Below are positions 29,378 to 39,253 of a stretch of 64,000 nt of DNA, piece by piece (positions within the stretch are counted from its first letter, which is position 1; each line of letters starts with the position of its first letter). The position numbers and the translations under genes were made by a program. A model generated the notes under the pieces. It was not told the DNA's origin. It searched no databases and saw nothing but the letters and a program-made list of their open reading frames with translations. This DNA is from Haloferacaceae archaeon B1-Br10_E2g22 (lineage in GTDB: Archaea > Halobacteriota > Halobacteria > Halobacteriales > Haloferacaceae), in NCBI GenBank assembly GCA_001563795.1, contig LKML01000002.1:1-64000 (forward strand). The letters are read 5' to 3'.

Positions 29378-30367
29378 CTATAGTTCATCTGCTTCAAGCA
29401 GTTCTGTTGCATCCAACACATCCCGATACCGCTGACGGATAGTCACCTCACTGATGTTCGCGACCGCAGAGATATCCGGCTGAATAATGGATTCACCACA
29501 CAGGCGTGAGGCCGCATACAGCGCGGCAGCAGCGATTCCCGCAGGGTTCTTTCCACTGTGTACTCCTTGTTTGGTCGCATCGTCGATGAGTTTCCGAGCA
29601 TACCGATCAGTCTCGTTTGAACACTCGAGTTCCGAGGCAAACCGTCCAACGTACTCCATTGGATGTGACGGTGGAATCTGGAGGTCTAACTCACGCGAAA
29701 TGTAACGATACGTCCGTTCGATGTCGAGTTTCTCGACACGACTGACTTCGGTGAGTTCATCGATCGTTCGTGAGATGCCATTGGTTCGGGTCGCCGCATA
29801 CAACGCGCAGGTCGCTACGGATTCTATCGACCGCCCCGGAAGCAAATCCTCATCTAGGGCCCGTCTATAGATCACACTCGCCGTTTCTCGAGTCGGGTCA
29901 GGAACGCCGAGTGCTGAAGCCATGCGATCGATCTCGCCAAGTGCTCGCTTCAAATTCCGGCCTTTCGAATCCTGCGTGCGGAACCGTTCGTCCCACGTGC
30001 GAAGCCGACTCATTTTTTGTCGCTGACGCGCCGACAGAGGGTTTCCATGAGCATCGCGGTCGCGCCACCCGATGTCTGTTGTCAGTCCCTTATCATGCAT
30101 CCGTTGTGTGGTTGGCAGTCCGACTCGAGAGGCAGTTTCTCCTTGTTCGAAATCGAACGTTCGCCACTCCGGTCCGCGGTCAATCGTCTGTTCGGAAATG
30201 AGTAGTCCGCACTCCGAACAGACTGTTTCATCCGTGTCACTGTCTCGTATGAGCCGCCCAGAACACTCAGGACACTCATTGTGTCTCTGGGTCTCGAGTG
30301 AGTGGTCGAACCCAGAGACAGCGTTTGGTTTCGATCGTCTGGTTGTGCTCAACTGGTCGTTGGTCAT
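29378..30367 (-). CDS. tfb: Transcription initiation factor IIB (TFB)
   Basis: CPECSGRLIRDSDTDETVCSECGLLI zinc ribbon and two cyclin-like repeats. Confidence 0.95.
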   Translation of the reverse strand: MTNDQLSTTRRSKPNAVSGFDHSLETQRHNECPECSGRLIRDSDTDETVCSECGLLISEQTIDRGPEWRTFDFEQGETASRVGLPTTQRMHDKGLTTDIGWRDRDAHGNPLSARQRQKMSRLRTWDERFRTQDSKGRNLKRALGEIDRMASALGVPDPTRETASVIYRRALDEDLLPGRSIESVATCALYAATRTNGISRTIDELTEVSRVEKLDIERTYRYISRELDLQIPPSHPMEYVGRFASELECSNETDRYARKLIDDATKQGVHSGKNPAGIAAAALYAASRLCGESIIQPDISAVANISEVTIRQRYRDVLDATELLEADEL

Positions 30368-30537
30368 AGTCGAATTATGTGGTTTGGTTTCGGCCTGGCA
30401 ACTCGTCTCTGTTCACTGTAGTATTCCCATCCATTCAAAATAAGTTTTGTGACTACAAATAGTTTCTAACAATACTCAAAGAAACTGTCCTTAGTTACTA
30501 ATCGGGATGTGGGGTCTCGAATATCACCGCAGAGAAC

Positions 30538-30726
30538 ATGCAACGTGATCTGTACTTTGCGTTCGATGCCATCGAAGAAATCCAAGTTACGGTTCCATCG
30601 ACAGAGGATGTCGGGGCCGATACGGTCGAAGGTGACCGTGGTGGCGGCCTGCAGTTCTCTCGGCGAGGTCTCGCGGCCCACATAGCAGTAGTCTTTTCGG
30701 ACTCCCCTACTAAAAAAGGCCAATGA
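30538..30726 (+). CDS. Small hypothetical ORF overlapping the start of fni
   Basis: 62 aa; stop overlaps the fni start (ATGA); GC-rich third positions. Confidence 0.25.
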   Translation: MQRDLYFAFDAIEEIQVTVPSTEDVGADTVEGDRGGGLQFSRRGLAAHIAVVFSDSPTKKGQ

Positions 30727-31799
30727 CCGAGCAGGCTTCGTCGGCAACTGAAGACAGAAAAGACGACCACGTACGGATCGCTCGAGAGCGGGATGTCGAA
30801 ACTGATGGAACCGGTTTCGAAGACGTTCGGTTGGTTCACAACGCGCTTCCGGAACTCGATTACAACGCAATCGACACCAGCATTGACTTTTTGGGCCACG
30901 AGCTGTCGGCTCCCATCTTTATCGAAAGCATGACTGGTGGGCACGGAAACACCACGAAACTCAACCGAGCGTTGGCGCAGGCTGCCAGTGAGACGAACAT
31001 CGCAATGGGCCTCGGTAGCCAGCGTGCCGGTCTTGAACTTGAGGATGAGAGCGTCCTCGAGTCCTACACCGTCGTCCGTGAAGTCGCCCCCGAGGCGTTC
31101 ATCTACGGTAATCTGGGTGCCGCACAGCTTCGAGAGTATGACCTCGAGATGGTCGAACGCGCCGTTGAGATGATACAAGCAGATGCGCTTGCGATTCATC
31201 TGAACTTTCTCCAGGAGGCAGTCCAGCCAGAGGGCGATGTCGACGGTCGGGACTGTCTGGATGCAATCAAACGCGTCGCAGCAGACCTCTCAGTGCCGGT
31301 CATTGTTAAAGAAACGGGCAACGGCATCTCCCGCGAGACGGCTACACAACTCGCCGATGCGGGCGTTGACGCGATCGATGTCGCAGGAAAAGGCGGGACG
31401 ACGTGGTCCGGTATCGAAGCCTACCGTGCGGCGGCCGTCGGTGCTTCTCGACAACAACAGATCGGGACGCTGTTCCGAGAGTGGGGTATTCCGACCGTTC
31501 CAAGTACCATCGAGTGTGCGGCTGTCCACGACTGTGTGGTCGCAAGCGGTGGCGTGCGAACCGGGCTCGATATCGCCAAAGCAATCGCAGTCGGCGCACA
31601 AGCCGGTGGGCTCGCCAAACCATTCCTCCAGCCGGCTGCGAAAGGGTCGGATGCCGTTGTCGAACGAATCGAGGATCTACTCGCCGAACTCCAGACAGCG
31701 ATGTTCGTGACTGGCTCAACTTCGATTGAGGAACTCCAACAGACGGACTACGTGTTGGAAGGCACCACACGTGAGTACGTCACCCAACGACGTCTCTGA
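30723..31799 (+). CDS. fni: Type 2 isopentenyl-diphosphate delta-isomerase
   Basis: [72 protein letters not shown]. Confidence 0.95.
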   Translation: MTEQASSATEDRKDDHVRIARERDVETDGTGFEDVRLVHNALPELDYNAIDTSIDFLGHELSAPIFIESMTGGHGNTTKLNRALAQAASETNIAMGLGSQRAGLELEDESVLESYTVVREVAPEAFIYGNLGAAQLREYDLEMVERAVEMIQADALAIHLNFLQEAVQPEGDVDGRDCLDAIKRVAADLSVPVIVKETGNGISRETATQLADAGVDAIDVAGKGGTTWSGIEAYRAAAVGASRQQQIGTLFREWGIPTVPSTIECAAVHDCVVASGGVRTGLDIAKAIAVGAQAGGLAKPFLQPAAKGSDAVVERIEDLLAELQTAMFVTGSTSIEELQQTDYVLEGTTREYVTQRRL

Positions 31800-32048
31800 G
31801 GGCTCAAAAGCGGCTTTGCTTTCGAATGTCTGTCTCGGAGTCTGTCGGACACACAGCACCGTGACTGGAAGAATCACAATAAAAAATCAACGAGTGGGCT
31901 ACACCACAGTCGCGTTCAAGGTGTGATTAATTGTCAACAGATAACACGGATTGAGAGCAACAAACAAACATTCATACCCACATAGCTGACACGACCAGTA
32001 GGAAAAAGCGGATACCACGTCGAAACGTTCAAATCAAAGAGTTCCGAG

Positions 32049-32828
32049 ATGATATGTATGTCTGCCCAAACGAGCCTGGATCGACGGAGCTACCTGAAAG
32101 CTGTCGGTGCAGCTGCAGCAACAACCGCCATTGCCGGCTGTACCGGCGAGGATGACAACGTAATCAATCCCGGAACCGCTTCAGGATTCCCTCCGTTTGA
32201 GTTCACTGAAGACGGCGAACTCATGGGCTTCGATATTGACCTTGCAGAGGCCGTTATCGAGCGGGCGGGCTATGAAGTCGGCGAATGGACTGATACCGAA
32301 TTCGACTCGCTGATCCCCTCGCTGACCGAAGGCAACATCGATATGGCCGCCGCAGCGATGACGATCACCGACGACCGCGCCGAGACCATCGCCTTTAGCG
32401 ATCCATACTACGAGGCCGACCAGGCCGTTCTCATCTCGGATGACGCTGATTTTGAGCCCGAAAGCCTCGAGGAGCTGGCCGACCGCATCGTCGGTGCCCA
32501 ATCAGGCACAACCGGCCTCGACGAGTTGGATGCGTTGGTCGAAGACGGCACTGTCGACGAAGACGACACCCGTCAGTACGAAAACTACACACTCGGCGTC
32601 CAAGACCTCGAGAATGGGAACGTCGATGCACTTATTCTCGACATTCCGGTTGCAGAAAACTTCGCTGACAGTCGCGCAGTGAGCGTTGCGTTCCGAGTCG
32701 AAACCGGCGAAGAATACGGCTTTGGACTTCGCCAGGATGACGATCGGCTCGAGGATCTCAACGCCGCACTCGAAGAGATTCAAGACGACGGCACCTACGA
32801 CGACCTCGTCGCGGAGTGGTTCGAATAG
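32049..32828 (+). CDS. Amino-acid-type ABC transporter substrate-binding Tat lipoprotein
   Basis: DRRSYLKAVGAAAATTAIAGC lipobox; FPPFEFTEDGELMGFDIDLAEAV; TITDDRAETIAFSDPYYEADQAVL. Met at 32058 is an alternative start. Confidence 0.92.
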   Translation: MICMSAQTSLDRRSYLKAVGAAAATTAIAGCTGEDDNVINPGTASGFPPFEFTEDGELMGFDIDLAEAVIERAGYEVGEWTDTEFDSLIPSLTEGNIDMAAAAMTITDDRAETIAFSDPYYEADQAVLISDDADFEPESLEELADRIVGAQSGTTGLDELDALVEDGTVDEDDTRQYENYTLGVQDLENGNVDALILDIPVAENFADSRAVSVAFRVETGEEYGFGLRQDDDRLEDLNAALEEIQDDGTYDDLVAEWFE

Positions 32829-32833
32829 CGTAG

Positions 32834-33550
32834 ATGGATGTTGCTCTGCTGCAGGTGAGCGACTGGCAGTTTATCGCCGCCAACTGGCGGTTCCTCCTGT
32901 TGGGGACAGTCGTGACGGTGCTTTTGACAATTAGTAGCCTCTCAGTTGGCTTCCTGTTGGGCTTTCCAGCCGGTGCGATCGAGGTGTATGGCCGCGGTCG
33001 GCTACAGACGTTCGTCAGCGGTGCCGGTGTCATTCTTCGGGGCACGCCGATTGTCGTCCTGATCGTGCTGTTTTATTTTTCGCTGCCGATCCCACAGTTG
33101 GGGACTGTCCCGGTGATCGATCTGCAGTTGACTGCGTTTATCGCAGCGACACTCGCTCTTGGCCTGCGGAGTGCTGCCTACCAAAGCCAGGTGTTTCGTG
33201 GGGCGATTCAGTCGATCGGTGAGGGACAACTCGAGGCCGCCCGGTCTGTGGGGCTCAGCAAACTGCAGGCGATTAGATACGTGATCTTCCCACAGGCCGT
33301 CCGGCGGTCATTGCCGGGGTTCCAAAACGAGTTTACCATTGTCCTCAAAGATACCAGTGTCGCGTTCGCGATCGGGTTGGCAGAGTTGCTGACTCGCGCC
33401 GAGCGGTTGTATCTGCAACCCGGCCGTGACACCGCAGTTATCGAGGTTATCATCACGATCAGTGCGATCTATTTCGTGCTGACGTTCAGTACGAATCGGG
33501 CGCTTGATTATCTCCACAGCCAGTATGCGATTCCGGGAGGCAACGAATGA
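32834..33550 (+). CDS. Amino-acid-type ABC transporter permease
   Basis: FRGAIQSIGEGQLEAARSVGLSKLQAIRYVIFPQAVRRSLPGFQNEF (EAA loop). Confidence 0.95.
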   Translation: MDVALLQVSDWQFIAANWRFLLLGTVVTVLLTISSLSVGFLLGFPAGAIEVYGRGRLQTFVSGAGVILRGTPIVVLIVLFYFSLPIPQLGTVPVIDLQLTAFIAATLALGLRSAAYQSQVFRGAIQSIGEGQLEAARSVGLSKLQAIRYVIFPQAVRRSLPGFQNEFTIVLKDTSVAFAIGLAELLTRAERLYLQPGRDTAVIEVIITISAIYFVLTFSTNRALDYLHSQYAIPGGNE

Positions 33551-34272
33551 GTGTACTTCGTATCGAAAACGTTGACAAATCCTACGACGACGAACCAGTA
33601 CTGCACGACGTGAGCTTCGAGATGGAGCGCCAACAAGTCGAAGTAATCGTCGGTCCGAGTGGATCAGGAAAATCGACGCTGCTTCGGTGTGTTAACCGCC
33701 TGACGGAGATCGACGACGGCGCAATCTATCTCGATGGTGAAGAGATCCACTCGGTAGACGAAAACGAACTCCGTAGACGGGTCGGGATGGTGTTTCAGGA
33801 CTTTAGTCTGTTTTCGCATCTCACAGCCCGCCGTAACATTACGTTGGGCTTGCGAGAGGTGTTGGGCCTCTCAGAAGAGCGTGCTGAGGCGAAAGCCGAC
33901 GACTATCTCGAGCGTGTTGGCCTTGCTGACCAGGCCGAGTCGTATCCAGCCGAACTGTCCGGAGGCCAACAGCAACGTGTCGGGATTGCACGCGCATTGG
34001 CGATGGATCCCGAACTCATTTTGTTTGACGAACCAACAAGCGCACTTGATCCGGAGTTGATCGGTGAGGTGTTAGGAGTGATGAAAGATCTTGCCGACGG
34101 TGGAATGACGATGCTGTGTGTCACACACGAAATGGGGTTCGCACGGTCGGCAGCCTCGAGCATTACGTTTCTGGATGAAGGTCGAATTGTCGAACGCGGA
34201 TCGCCCGACCAACTGTTCGAAAACCCCGAAAGCGATCGGACAGCAGCGTTCCTTAGTGACCTTCACCAATGA
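33547..34272 (+). CDS. Amino-acid-type ABC transporter ATP-binding protein
   Basis: GPSGSGKSTLLRCVNRL; LSGGQQQRVGIARALAMDPELILFDEPTSALDPELIGEVL. Confidence 0.96.
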   Translation: MSVLRIENVDKSYDDEPVLHDVSFEMERQQVEVIVGPSGSGKSTLLRCVNRLTEIDDGAIYLDGEEIHSVDENELRRRVGMVFQDFSLFSHLTARRNITLGLREVLGLSEERAEAKADDYLERVGLADQAESYPAELSGGQQQRVGIARALAMDPELILFDEPTSALDPELIGEVLGVMKDLADGGMTMLCVTHEMGFARSAASSITFLDEGRIVERGSPDQLFENPESDRTAAFLSDLHQ

Positions 34273-35282
34273 CGACCGACAGCCGTACCGAGGCAGTTGG
34301 TACGCCCTCCGGACGGCCCCGCCAACTTGTCGCGGCTGTGGGCGTCATCTTTTGGACGTGGCTACTCGCGCGGTGGGCGTATCACAACACACTAATCGAT
34401 TCTGTGCTGACGGCTGTTGGCCTCCCTGATCTCGTCCGGTCTGATCTTGGAGTCAGCCAGCGCGAGCCGTTGTTCCCGGCCGAGCCGTTTGAGGCGGTTG
34501 CCGAAAGTATCAGCGGGCTGGCAGCCTCTCTCGGCCCTGCTGGTTTACTCGTCGAGTGGCTTGCCTGGCCCCTCGAGGTGGCTGCGCTTGCGACGACAGC
34601 CGAACCCGCATTGGCAGCCGGCGCGTTCGTGACGATCTATCTGACGGTGATCCCAATGGCGCTCGGACTGTTCATTGCGCTGCCGACAGCCATTGCCCGC
34701 ATCTACGGCGGGCCGATTAGCAGCCGGCTCTCGTTGGTGTTTACCGAACTGGTTCGCGGCACACCGCTGCTTGCCCAACTGTTTTTCTTCTATTTTGCCC
34801 TTCCACTTGCGGGAATAATCGACGGTATCTGGCTGATGGATCTCAGTGGTGCACCCCGAACGGCGGCGGTAGTGGCAATGGTCGCATTTACGATCAATTC
34901 GGCGGCTTATCAGGCCGAATACATCCGGTCGGCACTACAGTCGGTTGATGCTGGGCAACTGACTGCTGGCCGGGCGGTCGGACTCTCAAAATTACAGGCT
35001 ATTAGACATATTGTCTTACCACAAGGGCTCCGGTTTGCGATCCCTGGCTGGACCAACGAGTTCATCTATCTGCTGAAATACACCTCGCTGGCCGCATTTA
35101 TTACCGTTCCAGAAATGTTCCGTCGTGCTCAGAACATCGGCTCAGACACGTTTCAATACACCGACATTTACTTGATTGTCGCCCTGTGGTATCTCGCACT
35201 CGTACTGACGACCGCGTTAGTGATGAGCAAGGTTGAAACATACTTTTCGGTGCCCGGAGTCGGGCAGGCGGGCCGCCAGTAG
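34269..35282 (+). CDS. Amino-acid-type ABC transporter permease (second)
   Basis: IRSALQSVDAGQLTAGRAVGLSKLQAIRHIVLPQGLRFAIPGWTNEF. Confidence 0.95.
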   Translation: MTTDSRTEAVGTPSGRPRQLVAAVGVIFWTWLLARWAYHNTLIDSVLTAVGLPDLVRSDLGVSQREPLFPAEPFEAVAESISGLAASLGPAGLLVEWLAWPLEVAALATTAEPALAAGAFVTIYLTVIPMALGLFIALPTAIARIYGGPISSRLSLVFTELVRGTPLLAQLFFFYFALPLAGIIDGIWLMDLSGAPRTAAVVAMVAFTINSAAYQAEYIRSALQSVDAGQLTAGRAVGLSKLQAIRHIVLPQGLRFAIPGWTNEFIYLLKYTSLAAFITVPEMFRRAQNIGSDTFQYTDIYLIVALWYLALVLTTALVMSKVETYFSVPGVGQAGRQ

Positions 35283-35499
35283 GTGGCGGCCATTGTTCGA
35301 GCCACGCGCCAACAACGACTGTCACTGCAGACCGTACAAAGAGTTCCAATATATTTGACAGCAATGTGGACTGTCTTCTGAGAGACGATAACAGGTCAAC
35401 TACCGAGAACAATTCTACTTTCTGTTCAAAAACTTTTGTTTGGTAATTACCCACAAACGTTGAATACAGTGGCCAAAGAGTACGTACATAGGGACTAAT

Positions 35500-36864
35500 A
35501 TGGCGATTACCTCAACAATCGGCGGGTCACGCACAGCATTTGATTCGGTCACAGAGGTACTCGCAAAAGCAAACGAACGAAAGACTGGCGATGAGCTTGC
35601 GGGTGTCGCTGCCCGGTCGGATGCTGAACGTGTTGCCGCCAAAGACGCACTGAGCGAGATCACACTCGAGACACTCCGAGAGAATCCTGTTGTCGCCTAC
35701 GAAGACGACGAGGTGACTCGAGTAATCCAAGATGCCGTCGACGAATCAGTCTACGAGCGGATCGCTGGCTGGACAGTGGGCGAACTCAGAGAGTTTCTCG
35801 TCGATACCACCACGACAGACGGAGCGATCAGTGCCATCCGACCTGGCTTGACAAGCGAGATGATCGCAGCGGTCACCAAGCTAATGTCGGATATGGATCT
35901 CGTGTTGGTTGCGTCGAAAATCACGGTGACCGCCCGCTGTAACAACACCATCGGCGAGCCCGGCCGGCTTTCATTTCGCTTACAACCGAACGATCCGGCC
36001 GACGACATCGGAAACATCCTCGATTCGACTCGAGAAGGGCTGGCCTACGGCGTTGGCGATGCGGTGATCGGGATCAACCCAGTGACAGACACTGTCGGAA
36101 CGACGACTGAAATCCTGGAGGCGACCCACAGAATCATCGAGAAGAACGACATTCCGACCCAGAACTGTTGTCTCTCGCATGTGACAACCCAGATGGATGC
36201 CATCCGCGAGGGGGCTCCGGCAGACCTGATCTTTCAGAGCATTGCGGGAACCGAAGCCGGCAACGACGAGTTCGGCGTCGATGTCGCAATGCTGGATGAA
36301 GCCTACGAACTCGGCCAAACCCAAGGTACTGCTGGAGGCCCGAACGTCATGTACTTCGAAACCGGCCAAGGCTCGGAGCTCTCCGGGGACGCCCACCATG
36401 GCGTCGACCAAGTGACACTCGAGGCGCGGTGTTACGGCCTTGCCAAGCGGTATGATCCGTTCATCGTCAACACGGTTGTTGGCTTCATTGGCCCCGAATA
36501 CCTGTATGACGGCAAGCAGGTGATTCGTGCCGGCCTCGAGGACGTGTTCATGGGCAAGCTCACCGGCATTTCAATGGGGATCGACGCCTGCTATACGAAC
36601 CACATTCAGGCCGACCAGAACGATATCGAGCGACTGGCGATGTTGCTCTCGAAGGCCTCGAACTACTTCATTACCGTTCCGATGGGCGATGATGTCATGC
36701 TCAACTACCAGTCGAACAGCTACCATGATGCCGCCTCGCTGTGGGAGTTACATGACCTCCGGCCGGCAGCCGCCTTCGAGGAGTGGCTCGAGGAGATGGA
36801 CATTATGCAGGAGGGCAGACTCACCGAAAGGGCAGGCGATCCGACGCTGTTCACCGAGGGATAA
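35500..36864 (+). CDS. eutB: Ethanolamine ammonia-lyase large subunit
   Basis: RLSFRLQPNDPADDIGNILDSTREGLAYGVGDAVIGINPVTD; MYFETGQGSELSGDAHHGVDQVTLEARCYGLAKRYDPFIVNTVVGFIGPEYLYD. Confidence 0.97.
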   Translation: MAITSTIGGSRTAFDSVTEVLAKANERKTGDELAGVAARSDAERVAAKDALSEITLETLRENPVVAYEDDEVTRVIQDAVDESVYERIAGWTVGELREFLVDTTTTDGAISAIRPGLTSEMIAAVTKLMSDMDLVLVASKITVTARCNNTIGEPGRLSFRLQPNDPADDIGNILDSTREGLAYGVGDAVIGINPVTDTVGTTTEILEATHRIIEKNDIPTQNCCLSHVTTQMDAIREGAPADLIFQSIAGTEAGNDEFGVDVAMLDEAYELGQTQGTAGGPNVMYFETGQGSELSGDAHHGVDQVTLEARCYGLAKRYDPFIVNTVVGFIGPEYLYDGKQVIRAGLEDVFMGKLTGISMGIDACYTNHIQADQNDIERLAMLLSKASNYFITVPMGDDVMLNYQSNSYHDAASLWELHDLRPAAAFEEWLEEMDIMQEGRLTERAGDPTLFTEG

Positions 36865-36867
36865 CCA

Positions 36868-37617
36868 ATGGCAACAAACAACACACCGGACGATCTCGAG
36901 GACATTCTCGACCGTATCGCCGAGCGCAACCCTTCGCGGCTTGGTGTTGGCCGGGCAGGCTCGCGGCCACGAACACCAACACTTCTCGAGTTCCGCTCGG
37001 ACCACGGCGTTGCCCGTGATGCCGTCCACAGCCATGTCAGCGACGAGCTTATTGAGACGATGGAGCTGTTTGCCATCCAGACGCTCGTCGATGATAAAGA
37101 CGAGTATCTCGCCCGCCCTGATAAGGGCCGAGAGATCTCAGAGGTGACCACAGAGCGGCTCCAAAATAACTGCCAGCACGCACCGCAGGTACAACTAATC
37201 GTTGCTGACGGTCTGAGTTCAACCGCCGTCGAGCGTAACATCCCCGACCTGCTGTCGATTCTCACAGACGGGCTCGACCAGCGCGGACTCGATGTCGGAA
37301 CTCCGGTTTTCGTCACCTACGGTCGAGTCGATGTGATGGATGCGATTGGCGAGACACTCGAGGCCGAAAGCTGTGTGATCTTACTCGGCGAGCGGCCTGG
37401 TCTGGCGACCGCCGAGAGCCTGAGTGCGTACATGGTCTACGACCCCGAACGCGGGACGCCGACAGCAAAAAAGACAGTGATCTCCAACATTCATGACGGC
37501 GGGCTGCCGCCGGTCGAAGCCGGGGCCGAAATCGTCGATCTCGTCGAGGAAATGTGTGACAAACAGGCAAGTGGCCTCGAGCTTACTGCTGCAGACCGTG
37601 AGTTCGCAAAGGAATAA
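36868..37617 (+). CDS. eutC: Ethanolamine ammonia-lyase small subunit
   Basis: RIAERNPSRLGVGRAGSRPRTPTLLEFRSDHGVARDAV; VILLGERPGLATAESLSAYMVYDP. Confidence 0.97.
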   Translation: MATNNTPDDLEDILDRIAERNPSRLGVGRAGSRPRTPTLLEFRSDHGVARDAVHSHVSDELIETMELFAIQTLVDDKDEYLARPDKGREISEVTTERLQNNCQHAPQVQLIVADGLSSTAVERNIPDLLSILTDGLDQRGLDVGTPVFVTYGRVDVMDAIGETLEAESCVILLGERPGLATAESLSAYMVYDPERGTPTAKKTVISNIHDGGLPPVEAGAEIVDLVEEMCDKQASGLELTAADREFAKE

Positions 37618-37633
37618 TGCTTCAGACAGCAAA

Positions 37634-37642
37634 GGAGGTGAT
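37634..37642 (+). promoter_or_regulatory. Strong Shine-Dalgarno upstream of eutA
   Basis: ggaggtgat, complementary to the archaeal 16S 3' end, directly upstream of ATG at 37645 (aaaggaggtgatagATG). Confidence 0.7.
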
Positions 37643-37644
37643 AG

Positions 37645-39108
37645 ATGGCCTTTGAGGGTGCTACGACGGCTGGTTCAACGCTGACGAGCGTCGGCATCGA
37701 CGTCGGGACGACAACGACCCATATCGTCGTCAGCGAACTGGAAGTCAAGTCTATCGGGGTTACGGGAGCTGAAAAACTCGAGATTGGCGACCGGGCAGTC
37801 TGTTTCCGCGGGCCGGTTCACGAAACGCCGCTTGTCGATCCCGAAACCGTCGACATTGAGGCGGTCGCCGGACTCATTAATAAAGATCTCACTACCGCTG
37901 GTGTTGTTCCCGAAGATATTGACACGGGTGCAGTCATTGTCACCGGCGAGACAGCCCGTACCGCAAACGCCGAGCCGCTGGCACACCAACTCGCCGACGA
38001 AAGCGGGAGCTTCGTCGTCGCTACTGCTGGGGCGGCACTCGAGGCAATCTTGGCCGGACGGGGTGCTGGGTCAGCCAGCTACGCAGCCGACTCGGACACG
38101 ACGATCGCCAACGTCGATGTCGGCGGTGGGACGACCAATACTGCGATTTTCGATGCCGACGGCGTTGTCGAAACCCGGTGTCTCGATGTTGGTGGACGGC
38201 TGGTTGGCGTTGCTGAGGGGCGGCTTACGAAACTAGCTGATCCAGCCCGCAAGATCAGTGAGGCCCACAGCTTCGGTCTGTCAGTCGGCGATCCGGTGGA
38301 TACAGAAACACTCTCTCGGCTGGTGGATGCGATGGCGAGCCTCGTGGCCGATTCACTTCTTGGGCCGCCATACGACCAACTCACACAGCAGTTGTCGATC
38401 GGGCCGCTCCCGGAAGAATCCCAACCGGTTGATGCAGTCGTCTTTACCGGTGGTGTCGGCCGGCTCGTTGGCGAACAGACCGCTTCGAGTGCCGATTTTG
38501 AGCCGTTTGCCTACAACGACCTCGGGCCGCTGCTTGCTGGGGCACTTACCGAGGCGGCTGCCGAGTCACAGCTACCGACCAAGCGATTAGCAGAGGATTT
38601 GCGTGCGACCGTCATCGGGGCCGGAACGCACACAACCCGACTCAGTGGCCGAACAGTCTGTATCGACGAGACGCTGCTGCCGCTGCGTAATCTGCCGGTG
38701 ATCGCAGCTGGCTCGCTGGCAGACGTCGATAACAACCAACTGACTGCAACGTTCTCGAGGGTGCTTTCGGAGGCGACCCAGCGATATGACGTTCGTGATG
38801 TCGGCGGCATTGCAGTCGGCATTGAAGCCATGGGCGGACTCTCGTACGACCGGCTTCGGGAGGTTGCAGTGTCGTTTACAGCGGCGTTGGCCGAGAGTTA
38901 TCCCCCATCGATTCCGATCGTCGTTGTCACCGAACAGAACTGTGCGAAGGCACTCGGGCAGTTGCTGAGCGTTCGCTGTACAGACCGGCCGCTTACGGTG
39001 ATCGATGAACTCGCGGTTCGAACAGGATCGTATCTTGATATTGGCGAGCCGATTGCGGATGGCGAGACGGTTCCGGCAGTGGTCAAGACGCTCGTGTTTG
39101 GCTCTTGA
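37645..39108 (+). CDS. eutA: Ethanolamine ammonia-lyase reactivating factor EutA
   Basis: SVGIDVGTTTTHIVVSELE; VDVGGGTTNTAIFDADGVVETRCLDVGGRLV; AVVFTGGVGRLV. Confidence 0.92.
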   Translation: MAFEGATTAGSTLTSVGIDVGTTTTHIVVSELEVKSIGVTGAEKLEIGDRAVCFRGPVHETPLVDPETVDIEAVAGLINKDLTTAGVVPEDIDTGAVIVTGETARTANAEPLAHQLADESGSFVVATAGAALEAILAGRGAGSASYAADSDTTIANVDVGGGTTNTAIFDADGVVETRCLDVGGRLVGVAEGRLTKLADPARKISEAHSFGLSVGDPVDTETLSRLVDAMASLVADSLLGPPYDQLTQQLSIGPLPEESQPVDAVVFTGGVGRLVGEQTASSADFEPFAYNDLGPLLAGALTEAAAESQLPTKRLAEDLRATVIGAGTHTTRLSGRTVCIDETLLPLRNLPVIAAGSLADVDNNQLTATFSRVLSEATQRYDVRDVGGIAVGIEAMGGLSYDRLREVAVSFTAALAESYPPSIPIVVVTEQNCAKALGQLLSVRCTDRPLTVIDELAVRTGSYLDIGEPIADGETVPAVVKTLVFGS

Positions 39109-39253
39109 GATTCGTCTACTCTCGACGGCCTCAGCACAGTAGTTTGAGGTTCGGTGTGTACGACCGGTCGGTGAGTCTCCGTCACACTTCTCGGGCAGGC
39201 TATCGGGGATGGATTCACACTGCTTTTGATGCATCACACGAAAGCCACACCCA

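Noticed and set aside
30498-31199. 233-aa minus-strand ORF
   Set aside because: Antisense to fni and its upstream region; no motif recognised.
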